Part shown: positions 1-5,084 of the stretch, one piece after another
How positions within the stretch are numbered: position 1 is the stretch's first letter
Layout: every line of letters begins with the position of its first letter
Assembly (NCBI GenBank): GCA_031280495.1
Contig: JAITGT010000012.1
Location: forward strand, 1-5,084
From: Eubacteriaceae bacterium
GTDB lineage: Bacteria > Bacillota_A > Clostridia > Eubacteriales > Anaerofustaceae
Direction of reading: 5' to 3'
DNA: 5,084 bases
Notes under the pieces: model-generated
Seen by the model: only the letters and a program-made list of their open reading frames with translations
Told to the model about the DNA's origin: nothing
The model's database searches: none
Made by a program: the position numbers and the translations under genes

Positions 1-195
1 GCCGAGAGGCGCTGTGTGCCGCTGGCGGGCATGGCAAAGCTCAAAGAGAGCGAAAGCGGGGCGCTTCTGCCCGCGCCTCTCTGAGGAAAGCGAAAACCCA
101 AATCCCCAAGGAAGGCGCAGGCCTGCGCCTTCCTTGGGGCCCGGGCACGGCATAACCCAGGGAAAAGAATATGCGCCACTTGACAAGCCGCTAGC
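1..195. other. Palindrome-rich block of unknown origin replacing the ATPase body
   Basis: This stretch begins where ATPase homology stops and shows no recognisable protein in the six reading frames. It is rich in inverted repeats. GAGAGGCGC at 4-12 is matched by GCGCCTCTC at 74-82, a perfect 36-bp palindrome lies at 104-139, and GCCCGGGC at 139-146 is self-complementary. It could be the end of a mobile or REP/MITE-like element, or intergenic DNA brought in by a rearrangement. No terminal repeat or target duplication can be shown, because only one junction is inside the window. Confidence 0.45.
104..139. repeat. Perfect 36-bp palindrome, terminator-like on the minus strand
   Basis: Each 18-base arm (beginning CCCCAAGGAAGG) pairs with the other without mismatch or spacer, centred between 121 and 122 on AGGCCT. 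As RNA it would form a very stable hairpin with a tiny GGCC loop. Read on the minus strand it is followed by ATTTGGGTTTTCG, an interrupted T-run, so it could work as an intrinsic terminator of leftward transcription. The absence of a spacer is less typical of terminators and would also suit a REP-like element or the end of a transposable element. Confidence 0.6.
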
Positions 196-404
196 TTTGC
201 CCGAGCCGCTTGAACCGATAATTGCCACAAATTCGCCTTTCTCTACTGACAGCGAAACATTGTCAAGCGCAGTCGCCGCGCTTTCGCCTTTGCCATAAAT
301 CTTGGACATGCCTTCAATTCTTAATAGTTCCATAGCAAACTGCCATCCTTTTTCATGCTTGTTGCGTTTTTAGGATAGCTTTTCCAATTGACCTCCCAGT
401 GACT

Positions 405-1412
405 CTAAAATGAGACATTAGTCACTTTGGGAAAGCGTATAGAAAACACTGCGCCGCCCTGTGGGCGGTTTTTTGCTGTAATAGACCCGCCCTGGCGGGC
501 AATAATCATTTTGCAGAGAGCAAGTCCAATGCCATAGCCACTGCCATTGCCGCCTTTCCCGCGATAAAAGCGATCAAACAAATGTGGCAAGTCTTCCTGT
601 GAAAAGCCTACGCCGCTGTCAAGAATTATAAGTTCGGTATATAGAGTGTTGTCATCACAAGCAATCTCGATTCTCCCGTTTTCGTTCACGCTTTCCATGC
701 AATTTTTAAGGATATTTTGTATTGCCTCCGAAAGCCACCCCAGATCGCCATTTATCGCAGCTTCTTCCGACACGCCTATTTGCACTTCAATATTGCGCAG
801 TTCCATTGGGATAAGGAGCGGGCGAAGCGCGGATTCGGCTAGTGTTTTTACGCACATCGGCTCACTTTGAAAGTCCACCACCCCCGCGTCCAAACGAGAA
901 AGCTTCAGCAGGGATGTAATCAGCCAATCCATGCGCTGGGTCAGGCCCTCCAATTCGCGGACGAAGGCATGGCGTTCCTTTTCATCAAGGCTCTTTGCTA
1001 AAAATGAAAGAATCAAATTTGTGGAGGTGAGCGGGGTACGCAGCTGGTGGGCAATATCGGCCAAGGCATCCGCAAGGTATTGTTTGTCTTCTTTCAGCGC
1101 TTCATTCTGTTCTCTTATACGCAAGGTCATTTTGGTTATCTCGCTGTATAAAATCGAAAGCTCACCCTCGTCTGCCGTTTCAAATTCTAGACGGTCAGCA
1201 TTGTGAAGCACAAGGTCAATCTGCTTTGAAATCCGCGCAAGGCTACGGTATCGGGCTTTTGTAAAAACAAAAAATGCCATTCCAAAAACAACGGAAGAAA
1301 CAAGAGCAAAAATACCCGCCATAGGATTTATAGCAAAGCCTGCGATGGCTAAAATGGCGGCCAGTGCGAGAAATAAAAGGGCAAACCGGCTAAACTCTTT
1401 GTTCCGAAGCAT
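405..1412 (-). CDS. Membrane sensor histidine kinase of an OmpR-type two-component system, short external loop
   Basis: This 335-residue protein would autophosphorylate and pass the phosphate to the response regulator encoded just upstream. Two hydrophobic helices at about residues 8-28 and 31-51 are separated by only a few residues, so there is practically no extracellular sensor domain. A linker of about 60 residues resembling HAMP or coiled coil follows. The H-box is ADIAHQLRTPLTS, with the phospho-accepting His at 122. The N-box is IQNILKNCMES (230-240), the G1 box DSGVGF (265-270), the F-box LPHLFDRFYRG (275-285), and the G2 box GYGIGLAL (292-299). All catalytic boxes are present, so it should be active. 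The ATG overlaps nothing but directly follows the regulator's TAA, with GGGAGG inside the regulator's last codons, which implies translational coupling. The topology resembles intramembrane-sensing kinases that monitor an ABC transporter. The stimulus itself cannot be read from the sequence. Confidence 0.95.
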   Translation of the reverse strand: MLRNKEFSRFALLFLALAAILAIAGFAINPMAGIFALVSSVVFGMAFFVFTKARYRSLARISKQIDLVLHNADRLEFETADEGELSILYSEITKMTLRIREQNEALKEDKQYLADALADIAHQLRTPLTSTNLILSFLAKSLDEKERHAFVRELEGLTQRMDWLITSLLKLSRLDAGVVDFQSEPMCVKTLAESALRPLLIPMELRNIEVQIGVSEEAAINGDLGWLSEAIQNILKNCMESVNENGRIEIACDDNTLYTELIILDSGVGFSQEDLPHLFDRFYRGKGGNGSGYGIGLALCKMIIARQGGSITAKNRPQGGAVFSIRFPKVTNVSF

Positions 1413-2084
1413 TTATCCTCCCAATTTATAGCCCGTGCCGCGAACAGTCAAAATGATTTGTGGATTTGTTGGGTCATCTTCAATCTTTTCCCGCAGGCGT
1501 TTAATATACACGGTCAAGGTGTTGTCGTTGACAAATTCTCCCGCCGCGTCCCACAACTCGTCAAGCAATTTGTTACGGGTTATAATAGATTTTTGATTAT
1601 TCAAAAAGACAAGCAGCAGACGGTATTCAAGTGCGGATAGAAAAAGCTCTTTTCCATTTTTCTGAACAATCCCACTTGCCGTATCAATGTGAAGAGAAGC
1701 AATTTCAAAGGCTGATGGCGCATGGCCGCTTTTTCGCAGAGTTGCCTTAATTCGCGCAATCAATTCCATTGGGCGAAAAGGTTTTGTGATGTAATCGCCT
1801 GCGCCCATATTCAGCCCAGTAACAACGCTTGCTTCATCGCCGTAAGCTGTGAGAAAAATTACGGGTACAGAGCTTTGCGCCTTGATTGCCGTGCATACTG
1901 CAAAGCCGTTTCCGTCAGGCAAGGACACGTCAACAAGAGCCAGGTCAAATTTACCCTCATTCAGCGCGGCAAGGGCTTCTTTTTGTGAGACCGCATGGGC
2001 AACGGTGAAGCCCTCCGAATGGAGTAAAAGCGTTAAGTTTTTGGCGATTGCCTTATCGTCCTCGACTAAAAAGATTCGCAGCAT
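1413..2084 (-). CDS. OmpR/PhoB-family response regulator
   Basis: This 223-residue protein has an intact receiver domain (about 1-118) and a winged-helix DNA-binding domain (about 125-221). Receiver residues are visible: acidic Glu8, Asp9 and Asp10, the phospho-acceptor Asp52 in LALVDVSLPDG, Thr79 in FLTAYGDE, and Lys101 in ITKPF. The C-terminal part ends with the family's recognition helix and wing, NTLTVYIKRLREKIEDD and ILTVRGTGYKL. Length is normal. The ATG at 2084 is preceded by AGGAGGG with a 7-nt spacing, which supports this start. It is the first gene of the cluster with the kinase and, further on, the broken ABC ATPase, so its targets probably include an ABC transporter promoter. It resembles regulators of antibiotic or envelope-stress modules, but no gene name is justified. 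Confidence 0.96.
   Translation of the reverse strand: MLRIFLVEDDKAIAKNLTLLLHSEGFTVAHAVSQKEALAALNEGKFDLALVDVSLPDGNGFAVCTAIKAQSSVPVIFLTAYGDEASVVTGLNMGAGDYITKPFRPMELIARIKATLRKSGHAPSAFEIASLHIDTASGIVQKNGKELFLSALEYRLLLVFLNNQKSIITRNKLLDELWDAAGEFVNDNTLTVYIKRLREKIEDDPTNPQIILTVRGTGYKLGG
1416..1422 (-). promoter_or_regulatory. Kinase ribosome binding site embedded in the regulator gene
   Basis: GGGAGGA lies within the last two sense codons (both Gly) of the regulator. The order is GGGAGGA, TAA, ATG, so the regulator stop directly abuts the kinase start and GGAGG is 4 nt from the ATG. This supports the kinase start and a coupled stoichiometry. Confidence 0.8.
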
Positions 2085-2091
2085 GGGGCAG

Positions 2092-2098
2092 CCCTCCT
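2092..2098 (-). promoter_or_regulatory. Ribosome binding site of the response regulator
   Basis: AGGAGGG stands 7 nt before the ATG at 2084, a near-ideal Shine-Dalgarno site that fixes the start of the regulator. No convincing promoter is seen upstream. The best I can offer is an extended -10-like TGTTATCTT ending near 2128 with only a poor -35 (TTCATT). Confidence 0.75.
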
Positions 2099-2149
2099 GT
2101 TGGAAAAATCTAAGCGGTGCTTTCGGTAAAAGATAACAGCAATTCCGTG

Positions 2150-2375
2150 CGAAATGAATTGCATGACAGCTCCTGCCAGTATAAGGCAGCCCGTCAAAAT
2201 AGTTTTGCCGGCAATAATCCGCTGCGTGACACGGTGATTGCTATTACCACTGAACCTATGGAAACCATCACACAACTTCTTGCCCGTATATTTCCCATTC
2301 GGAACATCAAGGGTATTTGCGTACTTGCCACAGGCGTGTACAGTAAAAAAATGACACGCCAAAATACAGAGCGGC
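2150..2375 (-). pseudogene. Probable decayed C-terminus of an EamA/DMT-family membrane transporter
   Basis: Minus-strand reading across shifted frames recovers pieces in the order expected for the last helices of a drug/metabolite (EamA) transporter. These are ALYFGV at 2372-2355, GKYAN at 2329-2315 (the family often has GQKYANP here), IGSVVIA at 2259-2239, and then, after a single-base frame change, NHRVTQRIIA continuing into GKTILTGCLILAGAVMQF down to 2156. The last part strongly resembles the family's closing G-C-hydrophobic helix. No open frame joins the pieces, so any gene is dead. The remnant ends about 70 bp before the regulator start, so that operon's promoter must lie in or beside this debris. 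Part of the stretch (2220-2400) can also be read on the plus strand as the front of the IS630 transposase. I favour the EamA reading for 2156-2260 and am unsure beyond that. Confidence 0.42.
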
Positions 2376-2425
2376 GTTTGGGCCAATCACTGTTTGAATA
2401 GTATAGTGACTATTATCAAAACAAT

Positions 2426-2978
2426 ATGTTTATGGACGAAACTGGAATGAATACAGGCATGGCAAAGCCGTACGGATGGGGCAGAGGAAGGGCGGCGGAG
2501 CATGCGCCAGAAGCGCAAAGGCACAAAGCGGCGCTCATCCCAGCGATTTCGCTTGAAAGCCCTGTCGCCCCATTGATGTTTGAGGGATCGCTAAATGGCG
2601 CTATTTTTACAGGATATGCCGAAAAATCCCTAATGCTTTCCCTGCCAAGGGGAGCGTGCTGGCGATGGGCAGCCTGTCTGTCCACAAAGCAGCAAGGGCT
2701 TGTACGGCCCTCCTAAAGGCAGAAATCCATATATTGTATCTTCCCCCATATTCGGCAGGCTTAAACCCGATAGAAATGATGCGGGCAAAGCTCAAGGCAA
2801 TACGCATATGAAGCGGCCAAGGCCCCAGGAGGCTTTGGCATACGCTGTATGGGCAGCGCATGGCCAAATCACGCAGGCGGATATTGAGGGCTGTTTTTTT
2901 TTGCATGACGGATATAAACAGCAAGAAATATGCGTAGCTATAACGATCAGCGCTTTTCTTTCTGCAGAAGCCAGCTAG
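2426..2978 (+). pseudogene. IS630-family transposase relic (DDE domain), frameshifted and catalytically dead
   Basis: Three consecutive frames together give an IS630-type DD34E catalytic domain. The first frame starts MFMDETGMNTGMAKPYG (first Asp at 2435-2437) and continues PVAPLMFEGSLNGAIFTGYAEK. A one-base loss near 2653 shifts into VLAMGSLSVHKAARA, then LPPYSAGLNPIEMM with the catalytic Glu at 2773-2775. A second one-base loss near 2809 makes a TGA and shifts into KRPRPQEALAYAVWAAHGQ and ADIEGCFFLHDGY, ending at TAG 2976-2978. The second Asp, expected in MDNL, is Gly (GGC at 2668-2670), and the neighbouring Asn is Ser. Both fit A-to-G transitions. The Gly-to-Glu spacing leaves exactly 34 residues. 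An in-frame TAG at 2399 precedes the domain, and the N-terminal helix-turn-helix part is missing or unrecognisable. No terminal inverted repeats were identified. Confidence 0.88.
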
Positions 2979-3004
2979 CGCTGCCAATAAAGACCTGGAT
3001 TGTA

Positions 3005-3046
3005 AAAGAGCATATGCACAGCATTACTGCTGTGCATATGCTCTTT
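3005..3046 (-). terminator. Intrinsic terminator hairpin after the URO-D-family gene
   Basis: A 19-bp perfect stem (3005-3023 with 3028-3046) encloses a 4-nt loop. It begins 17 nt past the URO-D stop codon and is followed on the minus strand by TTTTAC. The T-run is short but the stem is long. On the plus strand the stem is followed by TTTACTGG, so it may also stop rightward transcription from the IS630 relic. The stem carries the self-complementary GCATATGC in each arm. Confidence 0.8.
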
Positions 3047-3062
3047 ACTGGCCTGCGCGCAT

Positions 3063-4448
3063 TCAGATGCCATAAGTGCCAGTTGGGTAAGGCATTGCCC
3101 TAAGATACTTTTCGTACTGCATCTTCATGAGCGGGAGTGCCTTTTCTGCAGGGACAGGGAAGCCCTTTATAAATTCTTCGAAAGGCAGGTCGAACTTGGA
3201 CTTGAAGGGCGGGTAGTCTTTCAAGTAAGGCTTTACAGTGCCCTGGAAGTTTGTAAAGTCAAATTCGCCTGACGCTTTTTGCCCAGCGTTAGCGTATTTT
3301 CCATTATCAATGACATAATTAAGGACAGCAACATAGTTCTCAACATTAATGTCCGACAGTGACAGCGCCTGCTTGTCAAACTGGAACTGGTAATTGCCAC
3401 CGGGCGCCATGATGTCGATAATCTCTTTCGCTTTGTCTATGCATTCCTGCTTCGTCTTTGACTTCAGGTATGTAACAGGGTACAGCCCTCCTACAATGTG
3501 CTTTTTGCCCAGCTTGTCTTTTATGGCCTTTGCATCGCCATATTCAAACATGAAACGGCACCCAGCAGGAAGATCGTATAAGTGGTCGTAGAAACGCGTC
3601 CAGTCCCCTTCGCAGAAGATAAACATGTGTGTGTTGCGCTCGCCGGCAATGTGGCAAAGCTTTGCGAAGTCTGGCCAATAAAACCTCTCAAAGTCTTTCG
3701 TATTGAGAAACACGCCCATGTGCGTCATGATGGCGGAGGACTGCGTGATATCAACATAGGGAAGATCTGCGCTTGCAATGTTTTTCGGCATGAGGGCTTC
3801 CATTGCGTCGAGGACTTTTTGCGGCTGCCTCTTGATGTCAATGGTCACGTTGCGGAATCCGCGCAGAGAGTCGGCAAGCTCGTCGAAGGGTACGCCGGAC
3901 ATGCTCATGGGCGCAGTCGGAGCCGGGTAGCCGTACTTTGCGCCAATCTCCGAGGAAGCCCTGCCCAGTGCCATGTTTTGGTCCATGTTTGACAGGAAAG
4001 CGCGCAAAAAAGCGACGGCAAACATGGTTGGGCTTTGCGAATACAGAGGGCTCATGCGCGGGATAACCACTTCGCCAATAAATGCCTCTGGATCGGCAAT
4101 GAGCTGGTCGTACTCGTCTGCGTTCATGATGCTGTTTTCTGGGTGCTGAATGAACCCAGAGGAGCTCATAACGCTAAACGTGTTCTTTGTGATGAGCCCT
4201 GCCACCGCATTGCGCGCAAATGCAGCGTTAAAGTCGTCGCCAACGTTGATCTCCATCGCTTTTTCGAAGATCTCAATCAGCTCTTCATAATTGTAGTTGT
4301 ACTGGGTCAGCATCAGATCCTTGCCAGCGTACTCAATAAAAAGCTCAAGGCTTAGGGCGTTGCTCACGGGAATCCTGTCCGGGACAATGCCGGAATACAG
4401 ATCCACCAGAAGTTTTCTTCTGTATGCAGCCAATTCTTTTGCTTGCAT
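3063..4448 (-). CDS. URO-D-superfamily protein (uroporphyrinogen decarboxylase-like / corrinoid methyltransferase-like), substrate unknown
   Basis: With the start at 4448 the protein has 461 residues, clearly longer than HemE (about 350) and typical of the URO-D paralogues of anaerobes. Family features include an early helix followed by SGIVPDRIPVSNALSLELF (about 19-37), THMGVFLNTKDFERFYWPDF (about 242-261), FIFCEGDWTRFY (276-287), a GGLYPVTYL strand (320-328), and the late APGGNYQFQFD (348-358). In MtaA/MtbA-type methyltransferases a His-x-Cys zinc site is expected near the third motif. Here the sequence is F-C-E-G-D with no His two residues before the Cys, so a classic zinc-thiolate role is doubtful. 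No corrinoid protein or haem gene is nearby. It is cytoplasmic, with no signal peptide. The ATG is preceded by GGAGGAG 3 nt away; a longer TTG-initiated frame from 4517 overlaps the promoter and is rejected. It appears monocistronic, with its own promoter and terminator. Confidence 0.88.
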   Translation of the reverse strand: MQAKELAAYRRKLLVDLYSGIVPDRIPVSNALSLELFIEYAGKDLMLTQYNYNYEELIEIFEKAMEINVGDDFNAAFARNAVAGLITKNTFSVMSSSGFIQHPENSIMNADEYDQLIADPEAFIGEVVIPRMSPLYSQSPTMFAVAFLRAFLSNMDQNMALGRASSEIGAKYGYPAPTAPMSMSGVPFDELADSLRGFRNVTIDIKRQPQKVLDAMEALMPKNIASADLPYVDITQSSAIMTHMGVFLNTKDFERFYWPDFAKLCHIAGERNTHMFIFCEGDWTRFYDHLYDLPAGCRFMFEYGDAKAIKDKLGKKHIVGGLYPVTYLKSKTKQECIDKAKEIIDIMAPGGNYQFQFDKQALSLSDINVENYVAVLNYVIDNGKYANAGQKASGEFDFTNFQGTVKPYLKDYPPFKSKFDLPFEEFIKGFPVPAEKALPLMKMQYEKYLRAMPYPTGTYGI

Positions 4449-4451
4449 CTG

Positions 4452-4458
4452 CTCCTCC
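4452..4458 (-). promoter_or_regulatory. Ribosome binding site that decides the URO-D start
   Basis: GGAGGAG followed by CAG and ATG (4448) places the GGAGG core 5 nt from the start codon. The upstream TTG at 4517 has no such site, which decides in favour of the 461-residue product. Confidence 0.85.
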
Positions 4459-4488
4459 AATAGTGCGAAATATAGCCTTTCCACCACA

Positions 4489-4517
4489 ATTATCGGTGCC
4501 GAATTGGCATAAGTCAA
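4489..4517 (-). promoter_or_regulatory. Sigma-70/sigma-A-type promoter of the URO-D-family gene
   Basis: TTGACT (4517-4512) and GATAAT (4494-4489) are separated by exactly 17 nt, each one mismatch from consensus. Transcription would start near 4482, leaving a leader of about 35 nt before the ATG at 4448. The TTG of the -35 box is also the first codon of a longer open frame, which is an artefact. The upstream DNA (4518-4560) is AT-rich, as is common for strong promoters. No operator or riboswitch-like structure was seen in the short leader. Confidence 0.8.
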
Positions 4518-4580
4518 CAGTTTTAAATGTAATATAAACTATTCAATATTATTGGCTGGCTTCGCTTTTTTCGCTCCGCG

Positions 4581-5084
4581 CTATTCCACGCTCTTAAGCG
4601 AGGAAATCATGTCTACTTTTGCGATGTCGCGGTACATATATATGTTGACCAAAAGGGCAAACAGCGCTGTCAAAGCAGCAGAATAAAGGTAAGTTCGAAG
4701 CAAAATGTCACGGCTGAACATAAGCACATCCACTTCAATTGTCGTGATGACAAATCTTTGCAGGCCAAAGCCAAGGAGGATTCCGAAAGCGATTCCCATG
4801 GCAATCATGGGCACGTTTTCGCGCAGCATGTACATGGCGGCTTCATAATCGAAAAGTCCCAGCACTTTGATTGTGGCAATTTCTCTCTTGCGCTCTTCCA
4901 ATGCGATGGCAATCAGGCTGTAGAGCACCACAAAGCAAAGCGCCGCAGACGAGGCGACAAGCACAAGCATCACATATTTTAGCGCTTGCACCATATCGCT
5001 GATGGTGCCCTTTTGATCCCCGACAAACGTCACCGAAGCAATTCCGTCAAGCTTCAGCAGGCGATCCGTCAGTTCCTGGCTGTT
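4581..5084 (-). CDS. FtsX-like ABC transporter permease, C-terminal fragment (cut by window edge)
   Basis: The frame is open from the right edge; 167 residues are visible, ending at TAG 4581-4583. They form the last FtsX domain. A transmembrane helix at visible residues about 38-62 is followed by the conserved cytoplasmic ERKREIATIKVLGL (64-77), a helix at about 92-111, RFVITTIEVDVLMFSRDI, a last helix at about 131-151, and the family's terminal DMISSLKSVE. That ending is typical of the large, often 700-1100-residue, permeases of Firmicutes that pair with MacB-type ATPases. A GTG at 5033 lies inside the protein and is not a start, because homologous sequence continues upstream of it. The 132 nt to the next gene contain no clear terminator. 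Its ATPase should lie outside the window to the right, or be encoded elsewhere. The substrate is unknown. Confidence 0.9.
   Translation of the reverse strand, partial: NSQELTDRLLKLDGIASVTFVGDQKGTISDMVQALKYVMLVLVASSAALCFVVLYSLIAIALEERKREIATIKVLGLFDYEAAMYMLRENVPMIAMGIAFGILLGFGLQRFVITTIEVDVLMFSRDILLRTYLYSAALTALFALLVNIYMYRDIAKVDMISSLKSVE

Larger units (their letters stand above)
1..333 (-). pseudogene. ABC transporter ATPase (MacB/LolD-like), broken directly after the Walker A motif
   Basis: The first 46 codons (333 down to 196) read as a typical N-terminus of the ATPase that partners FtsX/MacB-type permeases. They show MELLRIEGMSKIYGKGE, an ALDNVSLSVEKGEFVAI strand, and a Walker A ending GSSGSGK. 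The next residues should be Ser/Thr and a hydrophobic helix. Instead the frame runs into ASGLSSGAYSFPW and a further 60 or so residues with no ATPase features: no Q-loop, signature or Walker B. It stays open to the window edge. The break lies at about 195. The start at 333 follows AAGGA at 350-346, a rather long 12-nt spacing. It sits 71 nt after the kinase stop, so it is probably the third gene of that operon. An insertion or rearrangement is inferred; the rest of the gene may lie outside the window. Nucleotide hydrolysis is not expected from this product. Confidence 0.8.

Noticed and set aside
185..201. Similarity of AAGCCGCTAGC..TGCC at the ATPase breakpoint to AAGCCAGCTAGC..TGCC at 2968-2985 (end of the IS630 relic), suggesting a shared element end
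   Set aside because: Part of the match falls in the P-loop codons of the ATPase and in the transposase stop region, and the match stops after about 17 bases; coincidence is more likely.
14..298. Plus-strand open frame covering the breakpoint block and the ATPase start
   Set aside because: It is antisense to the ATPase N-terminus on one side and runs through the palindrome on the other; low-complexity, no motif.
2117..2401. Plus-strand open frame that could be the N-terminal part of the IS630 transposase (PMETITQLLARI, GVYSKKMTRQNTERR)
   Set aside because: The KK motif and the TAG in the same frame as the DDE domain are suggestive, but the KK-to-Asp spacing is several residues shorter than usual and the upstream part has no helix-turn-helix pattern. 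The minus-strand EamA pieces explain 2156-2260 better, so the relic is annotated only from 2426.
2607..2987. Minus-strand open frame of 126 codons over the IS630 relic
   Set aside because: It is the antisense of clear transposase motifs and shows no family features of its own.
3582..3992. Plus-strand 136-codon open frame inside the URO-D gene
   Set aside because: It lies opposite a well-supported gene, has no ribosome site or recognisable motif, and has the composition of a shadow frame.
4449..4517. TTG start giving a 484-residue URO-D protein
   Set aside because: The TTG is part of a near-consensus -35 box and lacks a ribosome site, whereas ATG 4448 has GGAGGAG.
4518..4580. Terminator for the FtsX permease
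   Set aside because: The GAGCGAAAAAAGCGAAG stretch looks hairpin-like but its arms are direct rather than complementary, and no T-run follows.
4581..5033. Complete 150-residue protein starting at GTG 5033
   Set aside because: FtsX-domain sequence continues upstream to the window edge, so the GTG is an internal valine of a larger permease.

Overview
The window reads as an anaerobic Firmicute, most likely a Clostridia member, of roughly balanced GC. The basis is the OmpR-type regulator and short-loop kinase placed next to a MacB-type ABC ATPase, the large FtsX-type permease C-terminus, and the long URO-D-family protein, all with purine-rich Shine-Dalgarno sites. This is family-level inference, not a species call. 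Every intact gene lies on the minus strand, so the biological order runs from the right edge to the left.

Right to left: (1) 5084-4581 is the C-terminal end of an FtsX-like ABC permease. (2) A clear sigma-70-type promoter (TTGACT, 17 nt, GATAAT) and a strong ribosome site lead into a URO-D-superfamily gene (4448-3063), which ends at a 19-bp hairpin terminator. (3) About 0.9 kb of decayed DNA (2130-2990) follows. It holds a plus-strand IS630-family transposase relic with two single-base frameshifts and a lost catalytic Asp, plus a probable minus-strand remnant of an EamA/DMT transporter C-terminus. (4) A response regulator (2084-1413) and histidine kinase (1412-405) are tightly coupled. (5) An ABC ATPase starts at 333 but loses all family resemblance directly after the Walker A lysine (about position 195). 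The rest of the window (1-195) is palindrome-rich DNA, including a perfect 36-bp palindrome at 104-139.

The regulator, kinase and ATPase form the front of a common Firmicute module, regulator then kinase then ATPase then FtsX permease, typically used to sense and respond to cell-envelope stress or peptide antibiotics. The kinase has a two-helix membrane anchor with almost no external loop, which suits sensing through the partner transporter. Because that ATPase is broken inside its nucleotide-binding site, the two-component system may be orphaned here. The FtsX end at the right edge belongs to a gene upstream on the same strand and cannot be shown to be its partner.

No RNA genes, CRISPR arrays or complete mobile elements were seen. 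I do not see a clear new system. The most notable items are the ATPase breakpoint with its palindromic block, the mosaic of two decayed genes, and the URO-D paralogue of unknown substrate.
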